Origin: Astrothelium macrocarpum
Lineage: Eukaryota > Ascomycota > Dothideomycetes > Trypetheliales > Trypetheliaceae
DNA length: 64,000 bases
Direction: 5' to 3'
NCBI GenBank assembly: GCA_021030915.1
Contig: JAGEMR010000129.1
Location: 1 to 64,000, forward strand
Each line of letters begins with the position of its first letter. Position 1 is the stretch's first letter. The notes beneath the pieces were generated by a model. It did no database searches. It saw only the letters and a program-made list of their open reading frames with translations, and had not been told where the DNA came from. Positions 45,481-55,600 of the stretch are shown here, one piece after another. A program made the position numbers and the translations under genes.

Positions 45481-48400
45481 TTCCTAGGCGATTGCGGCAT
45501 TTCGCCGTAACTTTTGGGGGCATGAGAAGACGGTTGATTACGGAGGCGAAGCAAGATGAATGCGAAAGGCGAATGGACACCATTTTCATCGAATCCAACT
45601 ACCTTTATGAAGCGGAGTCGAAATATCGAAGGATCGCTCGTTGGGATGACTGTCCTGCCGCATTCAGGTGTCAGAGCGACAGCCCGGTGCGGATAAGATT
45701 CCCCCTGAGGCTGAGCATAGCTTTGAGCTCCGCACAACTTATGACGAAGAAGGCTGTGCCTGATTCCTACACGGAAACGAGCGGAATCTCGACTCCACTA
45801 GGATTCGGTTAGCCGAAGCCTCACGATTTTTGCAAGCCTTCCTGATTTCGTTAGAAAACGTGATGGTTTTTGATTTTTTGAGCCGCAACTCATCATCACT
45901 CGTCAATCTAATGATTAGTCATGCGGAAAATACCCCAGCTTTAAGGTTCATTAGATAGTGAGTGTGCCATCCTTTCGACGACGCAAACGTGGTCAAAAAC
46001 AAGAATTTAAATCACAACCAATATCAAAGCCGTTCCTTGAGCCTTAAATCATGGATGTGTTTTTCAAAAGTCATTCTTGATTGAATGAATGTTTGAAATT
46101 CTTGGTTTTCAAGCGGTTCGGAATATTTGATCTAACCAAAAGTAGTTAGGCTGGCGCTTCCACCAGCGAACACCACAGTTCGACATTTCAACTTGACTAC
46201 TCAAGATCTCTGGGAATCTCTAGACAACTTGACTATTTGCTGATGAGGACTAGAACTATGTCTTGACATATCAAAATCCAGAAGATGCCAACTCAGGTCT
46301 GGCTTGCAGCGAGATGTGCTTTAATCCTTGAGTTGTCGTTGCCCAATTGCCGTAAACCTATTGGTCAAATCATCCTTCATATTGGAACCAGTGCCACTGT
46401 CGAGCAAGCAAAAGGTGTCTTGAAGAACAAGTCTGAATAATTGTAGTATGTATTGAGATACTACAGCATTAATCCCACGCGTCCGAGATTTTTCTCGACA
46501 GGAGGGCATACACGTTTATTTCATAGCGCTTCAATAGCGAACCTCAGTTCGACCAACTGTTCATGGATCTTCGAACTGATACCAAGGAGATCAAAGGCGA
46601 TTAAAGCGAGCAAATAATTGAGAAAGGTGAGCGAGATCTACCATATTCATCGTATAATCCTCAATCGCAAGAAATCAGCGGACTACTATGAGCATAATTC
46701 TTTTGCCTTCTTTTCGTTGCGTAAGGAAAGTACTCCACATTGCAGTCAGCTAAACTCCATTACTTATCAATGTAACGGAAGGGGTATCTGAGGCTAACGA
46801 CTGGCCGATCGGAGCTATCGCATTAATGCTAGTGTGCATGCACATTTCTGCTGCTGTAGTAGTACTTGGACTGAGATTCTACATAATTTACTTGGCATGT
46901 GGCCTTCACCGACCACAATCATGTGAGACTGAAATCTTGTTAAATGTATCCAACTGGTCATGGTCACCACATGGAAAACGACCTTATTCCTGTTCCGCTC
47001 TCATGCTTCAAAACTCACCACTATTCCAACCTTTCTTCTTACCTAGAACTCATACTTCCGCTAAAGACTACCTTGTGATATATATACAATATTACACGGT
47101 CAAATCAAGCTACTCAATGAGCTGCAAGAAGCTAAGGTGGCTTAGGCTTGATTGATTCAGCGTCTTCGTCACTACTTAGTCAGTGACCAAGGGATGACGA
47201 GGACGATGAATCAAACGAGACTAAACTGCTATCCAAGTACTTCATGCGTCCCCCTCACTGAGAGCGACAGCAACAACATTGCTTCGTGGAATCTTATTCT
47301 GAACAGCCCCGTATTTGTTGCCCTTTTCTCGCTAATTTGAGAAGCCAGAGCAAGTCAATGTATACAGGACTTGACAGCCTGTACACTTCAATACCGGCTG
47401 TCTTGAATGACTTCTGACCTCAGCAGCTCAATAAACACGCATTCTGTCGAAGATTGACTGTGCAAACGTCCTTTGGTGCATCCAGTCATCAACTTTGCGA
47501 TATTCAATATCCCGGGGATACTGACCAAGCTTGTGTTGCCAAAGGCGTTATTAAATGGCCATCGTCCTATTGTGATGGTCGTGATCCTGACCAAAGGCAA
47601 CGGTAACCGCAGCTGAATCCAAGGTTCCAGGTTACATCGTGGACAATTCTAGTAAATCCTGATCCACTCGTATTTGGCGGGACCTCGCTCTTTTCATTTC
47701 TTCGACACATACATTGTGTACGCCTTCTCTTCTTCGAAATTCGTCAGATCGTGTAGATAAGCCAGATTGGCGATAAGTTAATATATATGTAGGATGAAAT
47801 CCAGGCGATCAACTAAGCAAATCCATCCTTATGACCGTATATTGGGATTCTCCAGAGTTGTCAGCGATGCGCCAGTATTGTTCCCATTCGTCATGACTGC
47901 AACGATAGCGTCCTGCATCCTTGTGGCATGATAATGCAAGCCATCCTCCATGTCTGCAGCTTTTCCCTTGCGAGTCGAGAGACTTGAATAGATTGGTTGG
48001 TAGGTCATATGTTCAGGAAATCACAGGACAGCGGCCAAAATCCCTCTCGTAGACATACAATGCCTTACCAGATCGTGAAATGCATGGACTCGGTCCAGAC
48101 TCTTGGACGAACCTGCACCAGCAGGTCCCAGGTGGCCTCGATCCCCTGCGAACACGCGACCCTTACATTGAAGAGTATCGCTACGCATCTAACGATCCAA
48201 CAATCAGTTTCATCCTTTCTATCTTCGATGAGGGCTGACATACTGAAACTTGCTTGGATCGTCTTCTGGATGAAGAGCGATAACTGAATGGATGTGGTAG
48301 GAGAGTCTGAGGATCGGAGCACGAGGAGAGTGACAACCGGATGGAAAGGGCTCGGCGAATTGTGGAAGAATGTTAGGTGAGATAAAGCCGGAACCGGAAT

Positions 48401-48507
48401 ATATGACCATCTCTGTCAACAATGATCAGCGTGAACTGACCGCCAGACATCTTTTCGACTACAAACCTTGTAGAACTGGAATCAGAATTGCTCTCGACAT
48501 ACAACAT
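45481..48507. other. Gene-poor accessory DNA
   Basis: 3 kb of normal composition without a supported gene. GCGCTTC..AGCGAAC..CAGTTCGAC occurs twice in related form (about 46152 and 46526). A minus-strand stretch at 47880-48420 has several short clean frames (for example FAEPFPSGCHSPRAPILRLSYHI and ADMEDGLHYHATRMQDAIV) that may be remnants of a coding gene of unknown family. Confidence 0.35.
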
Positions 48508-48784
48508 CCATCCTCTCCGCGGCGGTAATCCCAAGCCGAAATCGACACGCGGGCCAGCTCCACCAACTCAGCAGCCTTCTGAAACTACAATTCATTCTCA
48601 TCTCAATCAAATTTGGGAGTTCTTTTTTTCTGTCACGATTAAGTTAATATTGGCCCATCTGATTATCAGCTCTATAAACTTTATAGAGATATGTATTGGG
48701 AATTGAGGCTTTGGGGACTGCTGAATTGGCGGAGGTAGCCCGCGTGTCGATTGCGGTTCGGAATTACCGCCAAGGAGAGCCATC
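48508..48784. mobile_element. 267-bp MITE with 5-bp target duplication
   Basis: The element at 48513-48779 starts CTCTCCGCGGCGGTAATC and ends with the complementary GAATTACCGCCAAGGAGAG. The arms remain similar for about 90-100 bp, including a shared TCGACACGCGGGC core. It is flanked by CCATC on both sides (48508-48512, 48780-48784). It has no coding capacity; the two short frames inside are the same inverted sequence read on both strands. Confidence 0.85.
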
Positions 48785-50449
48785 CTGCTACCGTTGGCTC
48801 TTGACAGGGACGTCACAACAAGATTGCCATAATCAATGACTCTTTATGACTCAATAACTTTCGCGGTTGTGTCTCCATCCTGGGGGTTCAAGGTATATCT
48901 TCGTTGCTGAATTGGTAACCCTCAAGGTTTTTTCGGCTGCAGAGGCGAAGTTCAGGGTGAGAAGCAAGCTCGTGCAATCATTGAGCAAAGAAGGTACCTT
49001 GGACCAACATGATAGGACTCAGCGATCGGATTCTAATCATAAGCACAATGGATGTGGATGGAGTTGGAGTAGGAAGCGAAGGAGAAAGGTCGCAGTTACG
49101 GGCTTCTTATAGGCAACGCAGAGGCCCGAGCTCTGCAATGGATGACGCGTTATTTGAGCGGTGACTATCGATCAGAGATCCAGCGAGCAAGGTGGCGTCG
49201 TCCATGCGCCCAGCAGTGCAGCGACGGCGGTCAGGTAGGTGACCACAACAGGCAAAGACACACCATGTGCGACATTCTGTCGGCCTCTGTTACCCAATCC
49301 AGTCTTGTGAGGGAGTTTTTCTGTGGGGTTTCTACATCATGAGCCAATATCGATCACTGATAATTAAGTGCGGCGCGGAAAATTTTGATTACAGGTGCCT
49401 CGGAATCAGCACCGGATCTGTGCGCACATCCGTTTGTTGAATGAGCCTTATGACCACGGCTCCTCTTTGTTCGTGTGCCAATGCTATGGCTTAGCACGGT
49501 GTCCTGTTGAACCTTCTGGTAGGGCACATCAGATCGACAGGGCGGTAGATACCTGAGGGAAGGGCATAGCAATCAAATCGTAGACATCACGGCAAAGGAA
49601 TGGAAGCCTCGGGCGATGTGAAGACACTCCTTCCCGATATCACTTACGATTCGCTTGCCTGCTATCAATTGATATCAACTTTTCTCAGATTGTGGTCTCA
49701 ACGGGATAGAAAAGGATTTTATGAACAAGAAATATGAAAGGACAATAATTATGAAATCGGTAGTCACGTGCTTAGAGCTGCTCATGGGAAGGGTCTTTTC
49801 CAGCTTTCCAATCAGAGAGCTCGTGTTACATGAACACTCTCGTCTATAGCGACTGCAAAGCGCACAGCACGTGGCAGTAGAACCCAAAAGAAAGGACCGA
49901 AGATAAAGAAGAAACGTGTCAAAGAAGAGTAGAGAAGAGGCTGAGAAGAGATGCAAACCAAAAGTTTTTCTACCTCCCTTCCGTCTCTGTGGGGGCCCGA
50001 AGTTTAGCGCCGTCCTAATCCCAGCCGCTCATTCTCTGTCTTTCTGCAAGCCCGAGGGTTAGAACCTGAGGTCCCCTAACGTAACCTCCTGACCGCAAGC
50101 CATTGTGAAGAAACGATACTAGGACAATAGGCAAGACCCATGTTTGATCTCGCCTCATTCAGTCCTAATTTTAAGGGTCTCACATACGACGCTATATTCT
50201 GTTGTCAGTTGCGAACCTGAGCAACATGTTGTTGGACCGAAGCGATCAAAAGGCTGAGCTGGGCCACGGTTTCGTGAACGTGAGCAATCTCTTGGAATCT
50301 TCAGTGGCGGCTGGTAGTCTGGAAATCTTGGCAAGTCCAAACTTGGCCCAACTTCTGGTCCCATCCAGCCTTTTATTGCACGCAAAAATTACTTTCCCAG
50401 ACAAGTAAAAGCTTTGACAGAAGTGGCTGGAGGCTAACTCTCGTTCGGG
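48785..50449. other. Gene-poor DNA upstream of the MazG / DUF2075 locus
   Basis: No supported gene. It contains the presumed promoter of the two-ORF locus. Short frames on both strands lack family features. Confidence 0.4.
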
Positions 50450-50606
50450 ATGGTCCATTCTAAGATCCGAGCCACGTTCGCACCTGATTTTCAACTCCTG
50501 TAAGTTCGAGGTCGTTATTCTTTGTCTTTCCCCTGCTTACTCCATTACTTACTGTAGTTACCCTAACATCTTCTCGACTTCTCTTATTCCCCCTTTGTGT
50601 GAACCC
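50450..50606 (+). other. Possible upstream exon and intron of the MazG-like gene
   Basis: ATG 50450 opens a 50-base exon ending at 50499, followed by a GTAAGT...CTGTAG intron (50500-50557). The acceptor puts the next exon in phase with the MazG ORF. The result would be a 33-residue extension (MVHSKIRATFAPDFQLL..., 17 residues from the first exon). Alternatively the intron lies in the 5' leader and translation starts at 50607. Phase agreement alone could be chance (one in three). Confidence 0.45.
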
Positions 50607-50927
50607 ATGGTCAACAAGGAAGTCCAGGACGCCCTTGCGGCTTTTGTCGCTGAACGCGATTGGGCGCAGTTCCATACTCCGGAGAATCTCGCCAAGAGTA
50701 TAGCAATCGAAGCCGCTGAACTGCTTGAGTGCTTTCAGTGGAACGCCGAAGCTAAACCAGAACGTGTTCGTGAAGAACTTGCTGACGTCCTGACCTATTG
50801 TCTGCATCTTGCTGCTTGCATTGGAGCGGATCCGGCGCAGATAGTGTTGGAGAAGCTCGAAACCACGCGCAAAAAGTACCCCATAGACAAGGCCCGAGGA
50901 AGCAGCAAAAAGTACGATGAACTCTAG
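50607..50927 (+). CDS. MazG-like nucleotide pyrophosphohydrolase (dCTP pyrophosphatase type)
   Basis: 106 aa from ATG 50607 with no intron. The all-alpha NTP-pyrophosphatase signature E-x2-E ... E-x2-D is complete: IEAAELLECFQW (E35, E38) and REELADVLTYCLHLA (E57, D60), spaced 18 residues. WAQFHTPENLAKSI precedes it. The C-terminal KLETTRKKYPIDKARGSSKKYDEL is typical of the small single-domain dCTPase/RS21-C6-like proteins, which are common in bacteria. The family cleaves (d)NTPs to monophosphate and pyrophosphate. The stop overlaps the next ORF's start (ATGAACTCTAG, 50917-50927), a layout characteristic of bacterial operons. A fungal-type intron can be placed just upstream. Confidence 0.88.
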   Translation: MVNKEVQDALAAFVAERDWAQFHTPENLAKSIAIEAAELLECFQWNAEAKPERVREELADVLTYCLHLAACIGADPAQIVLEKLETTRKKYPIDKARGSSKKYDEL

Positions 50928-52689
50928 AATCGCGCAGCTCGAATTCTCCAAGGTTGCTGTCACAACGTGGAAATTTCGGGATGAGAAGCATGGCAATTGG
51001 CCTGTCGTATATGTACTGGATAACGGCCAGGACACTGCACACGGTAACCCTAACAACTTGAAGGACGTATACGTTGGCGAGTCGCTCAACGCCGCGGGCC
51101 GGCTGCGCCAGCACCTTGAGACTTCTGCAAAGCAGCACCTCAAGAATATTCGCGTGATCATTGATGAGAGATTCAACAAGTCTGTCTGTCTTGACTTGGA
51201 GTCCTATCTCATCAAAATGCTGGCCGGTGATGGCGCTAATCGGGTGCTGAATCGCAACAATGGAATCACTGAAGCCAAATATTACCAACGCGAACTGTAT
51301 CGCGAGACTTTCCGTGCAATCTTCGAACAACTCAAGGGCGATGGTATCTTCACACGGAGCATTCCCGAAATTGAGAATAGCGACTTGTTTAAATTGTCCC
51401 CATTTAAAGCGTTGACAGAAGATCAAGCAACTTCTATTGAAAAAATCATCGAAAACCTTCTTATCGATGTCGAGCAGGGTACCGGAGGCACGGTGGTGAT
51501 TCAAGGCGATCCAGGCACGGGCAAGACAGTCGTCGCCATCTATCTGATTAAAATGCTTGTTGATATCCAGAACTTCACTTCACCTGAGGATTTGGATCGT
51601 GATTCGCGATTCTCCAACTTCTTCACCGAAAGCAACCAGAGGCTTCTCCAGCGTCGCCGCATCGGTCTAGTCGTGCCGCAGCAATCATTGCGAGAATCAA
51701 TCAAGAAGGTCTTTCGGAAGACGATTGGGCTTAGTCCTTCCATGGTCATGACACCTTTTGACGTAGGAGGAACGGAAGACACGTTCGATCTGCTGTTGGT
51801 AGATGAGACTCATCGACTCAATCAGCGTGCTAACCAGCCATCGGGACCGCTGAATAAAAAGTTCGCAACTATTACAAGAGAGCTTTTTGGTGATAATAAT
51901 GCCAACAAGAGCAAGACTCAACTTGATTGGATACGGAAGAAGAGCAGACACCAAATCTTCATTTTGGACGCCGCACAAAGTGTTCGACCGGCCGATCTAC
52001 CTTCGGAGCTCTTGTCGGACCTTATAGCTGATGCTCGTGCATCGAGGCAATACTTTCAGCTTCGAACTCAGATGCGAGTGCGAGCGGGATCAGATTTTGT
52101 GTCTTATGTTCGTTGGATCTTCGATCCTCATCCTCTGTCGCTTCCGAGTGAGAGGCAAAACTTCGGAGAATATGACTTTCGCGCATTTGACAGTGTTGCA
52201 TACATGCAAAGCGAGATTTTTCGACGGGATGCCGAATTTGGCCTTTCACGCATGGTTGCAGGCTACGCATGGGAGTGGAAGACTAAAAAGGACAAGAACG
52301 CGTTCGACATTGAAATTGACCAGACTCGACTTCGGTGGAACAGTACACCAACTGACTGGATTGCCTCTAAAAATGCGCTTGAGGAAGTGGGATCGATTCA
52401 CACTGTTCAGGGATACGATCTCAACTACGTTGGTGTTATTATTGGTCCTGATCTGGGCTTTGATCCCGAGCGAAGGCGCCTTTTCATCAATCGCGACTCA
52501 TACTTTGACAAGAAAGGCAAGGAAAATAATCCAACACTCGGAAAAAGATATTCGGATGATGATCTGCTGCGATTCATCACGCAGATTTATGCCGTGCTTA
52601 TGACGCGTGGTATCCGGGGAACGTATGTCTACGCGTGTGACTCTGGTTTGAGGGAGTACCTCAAGAGATTCATCCCGTCAAGCTTCTGA
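50917..52689 (+). CDS. GIY-YIG nuclease - DUF2075 (Schlafen group 3-like) helicase/ATPase
   Basis: 590 aa, intronless and intact. Residues about 30-100 form a GIY-YIG endonuclease: VYVLDN (31-36), VYVGESLNAAGRLRQHL (51-67, Arg62) and a Glu in LESYLIK (E95). Residues about 165-585 match the DUF2075 P-loop domain, with VVIQGDPGTGKTVVAIYL (Walker A, 197-204), LLLVDETHRL (Walker B, DETH 296-299), FILDAAQSVR, QMRVRAGSDF, SIHTVQGYDLNYVGVIIGP and MTRGIRGTYVYACD. The domain order is that of bacterial DUF2075 proteins. The ORF lies +1 relative to the MazG-like ORF and starts inside it. The long protein has no RIP-type stop. How a second cistron is translated in a fungus is not evident: reinitiation, leaky scanning or a separate transcript are possible. 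Confidence 0.9.
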   Translation: MNSRIAQLEFSKVAVTTWKFRDEKHGNWPVVYVLDNGQDTAHGNPNNLKDVYVGESLNAAGRLRQHLETSAKQHLKNIRVIIDERFNKSVCLDLESYLIKMLAGDGANRVLNRNNGITEAKYYQRELYRETFRAIFEQLKGDGIFTRSIPEIENSDLFKLSPFKALTEDQATSIEKIIENLLIDVEQGTGGTVVIQGDPGTGKTVVAIYLIKMLVDIQNFTSPEDLDRDSRFSNFFTESNQRLLQRRRIGLVVPQQSLRESIKKVFRKTIGLSPSMVMTPFDVGGTEDTFDLLLVDETHRLNQRANQPSGPLNKKFATITRELFGDNNANKSKTQLDWIRKKSRHQIFILDAAQSVRPADLPSELLSDLIADARASRQYFQLRTQMRVRAGSDFVSYVRWIFDPHPLSLPSERQNFGEYDFRAFDSVAYMQSEIFRRDAEFGLSRMVAGYAWEWKTKKDKNAFDIEIDQTRLRWNSTPTDWIASKNALEEVGSIHTVQGYDLNYVGVIIGPDLGFDPERRRLFINRDSYFDKKGKENNPTLGKRYSDDDLLRFITQIYAVLMTRGIRGTYVYACDSGLREYLKRFIPSSF

Positions 52690-55600
52690 GATCAAGTAAG
52701 CCCAGTGACGAAGGAGCGAGAATTGCATGAGGTATTTGAAGAGCGATGAAGCAGGGTAAACGCAACGAGGGACATTGATTGAACCTGATCACTCGTATCA
52801 CAGGCCACGGAAAAAGAGAACACCATTAAATTAACGTCGACTGTCATGTGCATTGGTACTGATACTCCCTCTTGCACTGTGGACAAGGCGCATACTATGT
52901 GGTCTGCTCTAGTCGTTATTAGAAAATAAGGCCCTCCCTAACGCCCTTTACATCGCTAGCTATTAGCTACATTGTTTGCTGTTGAAAGCAGTTGTGTGCT
53001 CATCACTACTAGCGAGTGCTGAAACATTGCAATCATGCGCATGTACGAGCAATAGTCTCCGGTCCCTGTTTAGTTAACTCGATTGGATGATACGGAAGAC
53101 GTGAGCATTTTGGGCCATCGGAGCCTGCCCAAGTTCACGTCGAACGCCAAACTCGGTTCAAAGCCGAAAGAACGAAACTTCATAAGACTGCTTGAGATCG
53201 ATTTTCTTAAAGACCGCTATAACAGTATTGAACATGTCTGCACCGACGGGGACTGTTGAGTATCGTATGGCCTCAAGGCTTACTGAAAGAGTGCTTACCA
53301 ATCTACCATCGCCCATTTGCAGATGGAGGAAAATTGAAATCAGCAGCAGTGCTCTTGAGCAAGATGATAGGGACGCTTAAATCAAACCTCACTCTCGAAG
53401 ATTTCTGCCAAGCCACATTGTAACGCTGGGTTGCAGGCGCATTTCGCGGTGTGCATCGAAATGACTTGCCCTCATCGCGTATTAATCTGTCTGCAAACAT
53501 GATGGGGATCCCATTGACCTGCATTAGTCGTTGTGTTAGCAAGCGCTCACAATGTTGTTACTCATTATCTGTAGATGAATGGAATCTTTGGATAAGGAAA
53601 ACATGCGGAGCCAGTGCCCTACGTCAACTTCTTCTGGACCCCGTCTTGTCTGTTGCCAAAGTTATCTGGGTCGTACACGGTTTATTGTTTCTCGGAAAAT
53701 CGCCCGACGACTCGAAACAGCTTGATTTGTAATCATTCTGGCCGGAGCCATGCTGGGACACTTTATGGCATCTCGCGCTAATAAGGAATGCTGCAACCAC
53801 GACGACAAGTCCCATGAAGCGACACTGTCATCTTCTGCCGTCGCGAATTACCCAAGTGATAGCGGACAATGGAGTCTATCATTTCAACAAAACGGTCTTT
53901 AAATTTGTGTGAGAAAAATTTCACTGACCCTTGGGTTTTCTAATGGTGATCCACAATTCGACCCGAATGATGGCCAAGAGCTGCGAAAAGTATCCAATTG
54001 AGCAGACTGGAATGATGACATGACCTTTTCTATACGAGGAAATGACCTAGATCGTCGATAGCGCTGACGAATTTCTCAAGACAAATTAGTCAGCCTTCAT
54101 TCTCCAAGACAGGATGTTTATAGGTAGTCGATTGGAATGTAATCAGACGGAATCCCCCGTTCCCAACTAACCAACCGCCCGCAACTGCCGGGAGCAAGAC
54201 TTCAAGACCAATCAGCCATCATCTTCAGGGGCATATACCCGCCTGGAAGTGCTTTCGGATGGTTCAGTCAGGAATATTTCAGCTGTGGATGTTTGGACCG
54301 CTTCTCCGAAGAGCGCAGCCCATGTGTCCCAAAAATTATTCTCGTGTATTTTCCATTCATAACGTCCGAAAACCCAGCGTTGTCATGGCAATCAACGGTT
54401 ATGTCAAGAGAACATGGTACTATTTGCCTTAATCTTTTGCTCCTTCTCGGGGTTTTGGAAGGAGCCCGCACGAGAATAGACAGTTGACCTTGTCAACAGG
54501 TGTGTTCGGTCACCAAGCGAGCAGTACTTGATGATATCGTCATGTAAAGCATATTCGTGGGTTGGAAAGAAAGATTTTGAACTCACTTTACTTCATGTCG
54601 TTATATCAACTGGCACCATGGTCGTCGCCTTTCGGCGGTTCTTTTATCATTACCGATGATGGCAACCAGAGCACGCAATTCTTGGAAGGACTCGGACGTA
54701 GATGCCACAGTCTGTGAGCATGTCATGGGTCGGGGGACTCACTGAGCTTCGTGTTAACCAGAAGCTACTCAGGGACGAGCTGGTCATGTCTCTGGAGACT
54801 CATATTACCGCACAGAAGAGCGTCATAGTTTGTTGGCCATTATACTTATTCTTAATCGGACTTTATCGAACCTCAAATCTTCTTCGACCGAGACCTGTGC
54901 TTCCTGAATAGTCACGAACATAGCATCCAAGTACGACGAATGGGTGGAGCCCATGACTCTGGGTATTTTATGTTAGCATACACGCCCAAATCCGGCCGGG
55001 GGGCCATATCTGAAGGTTTCCCGATGGATTTGGCAGAAGGAAACCGGTATCTAATCTGTATACATGGCCCAAGAGTCAGTCCTCGCTCATACCCGAATGT
55101 ACCGGAAAGGTCAAAAACAGAAAAGACGAGCACTCAGATTCGTGTCCTGACCGAAACCATCTCTATCTTTTTCACACGATCGCTGTCAGGACAAGCACAT
55201 CAGCTACTCTGCTGGTCAACTCCGGAGGGAGGACACAAGTCAAAGCAAGCTCAGAAGTCTTCGATCGTGTCAGGATTTACCTCCCGCGTAACACAGAAGC
55301 ACCTAGACCCATGCTGTTCTTCTCTATTGGCTTCTCGCCAACTGACCATGGCCGCCCCTGGCAGTTGCAACTCTTAAACCTTGTGTTCATCATTGTGCAT
55401 GCATGAAATGGAAGAGAAATTTGGCTTACTACGTTGGGAGCTATCTGAGACAGGATTCGATGGGAGTCCTGGACCCAGCACCCTTGGAAGCTGAACTCGA
55501 AGATTCGTGCGACCAGGACAATCAGAGAGCGCGGTTCTCCTGGAACCTTGTTATGCTTGTTCTGCTCGTGGTGTCTGTCTGCCTGGATCCTTTGCTCGAA

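Noticed and set aside
50895..50915. AAAAAG as a programmed frameshift site fusing MazG and DUF2075
   Set aside because: Only five A residues and the second ORF is in the +1 frame, whereas the classic A-rich slippery site gives -1.
50460..51504. Minus-strand frames of 239 and 250 codons across the MazG / DUF2075 ORFs
   Set aside because: Shadows of the two well-supported plus-strand proteins; no family features.
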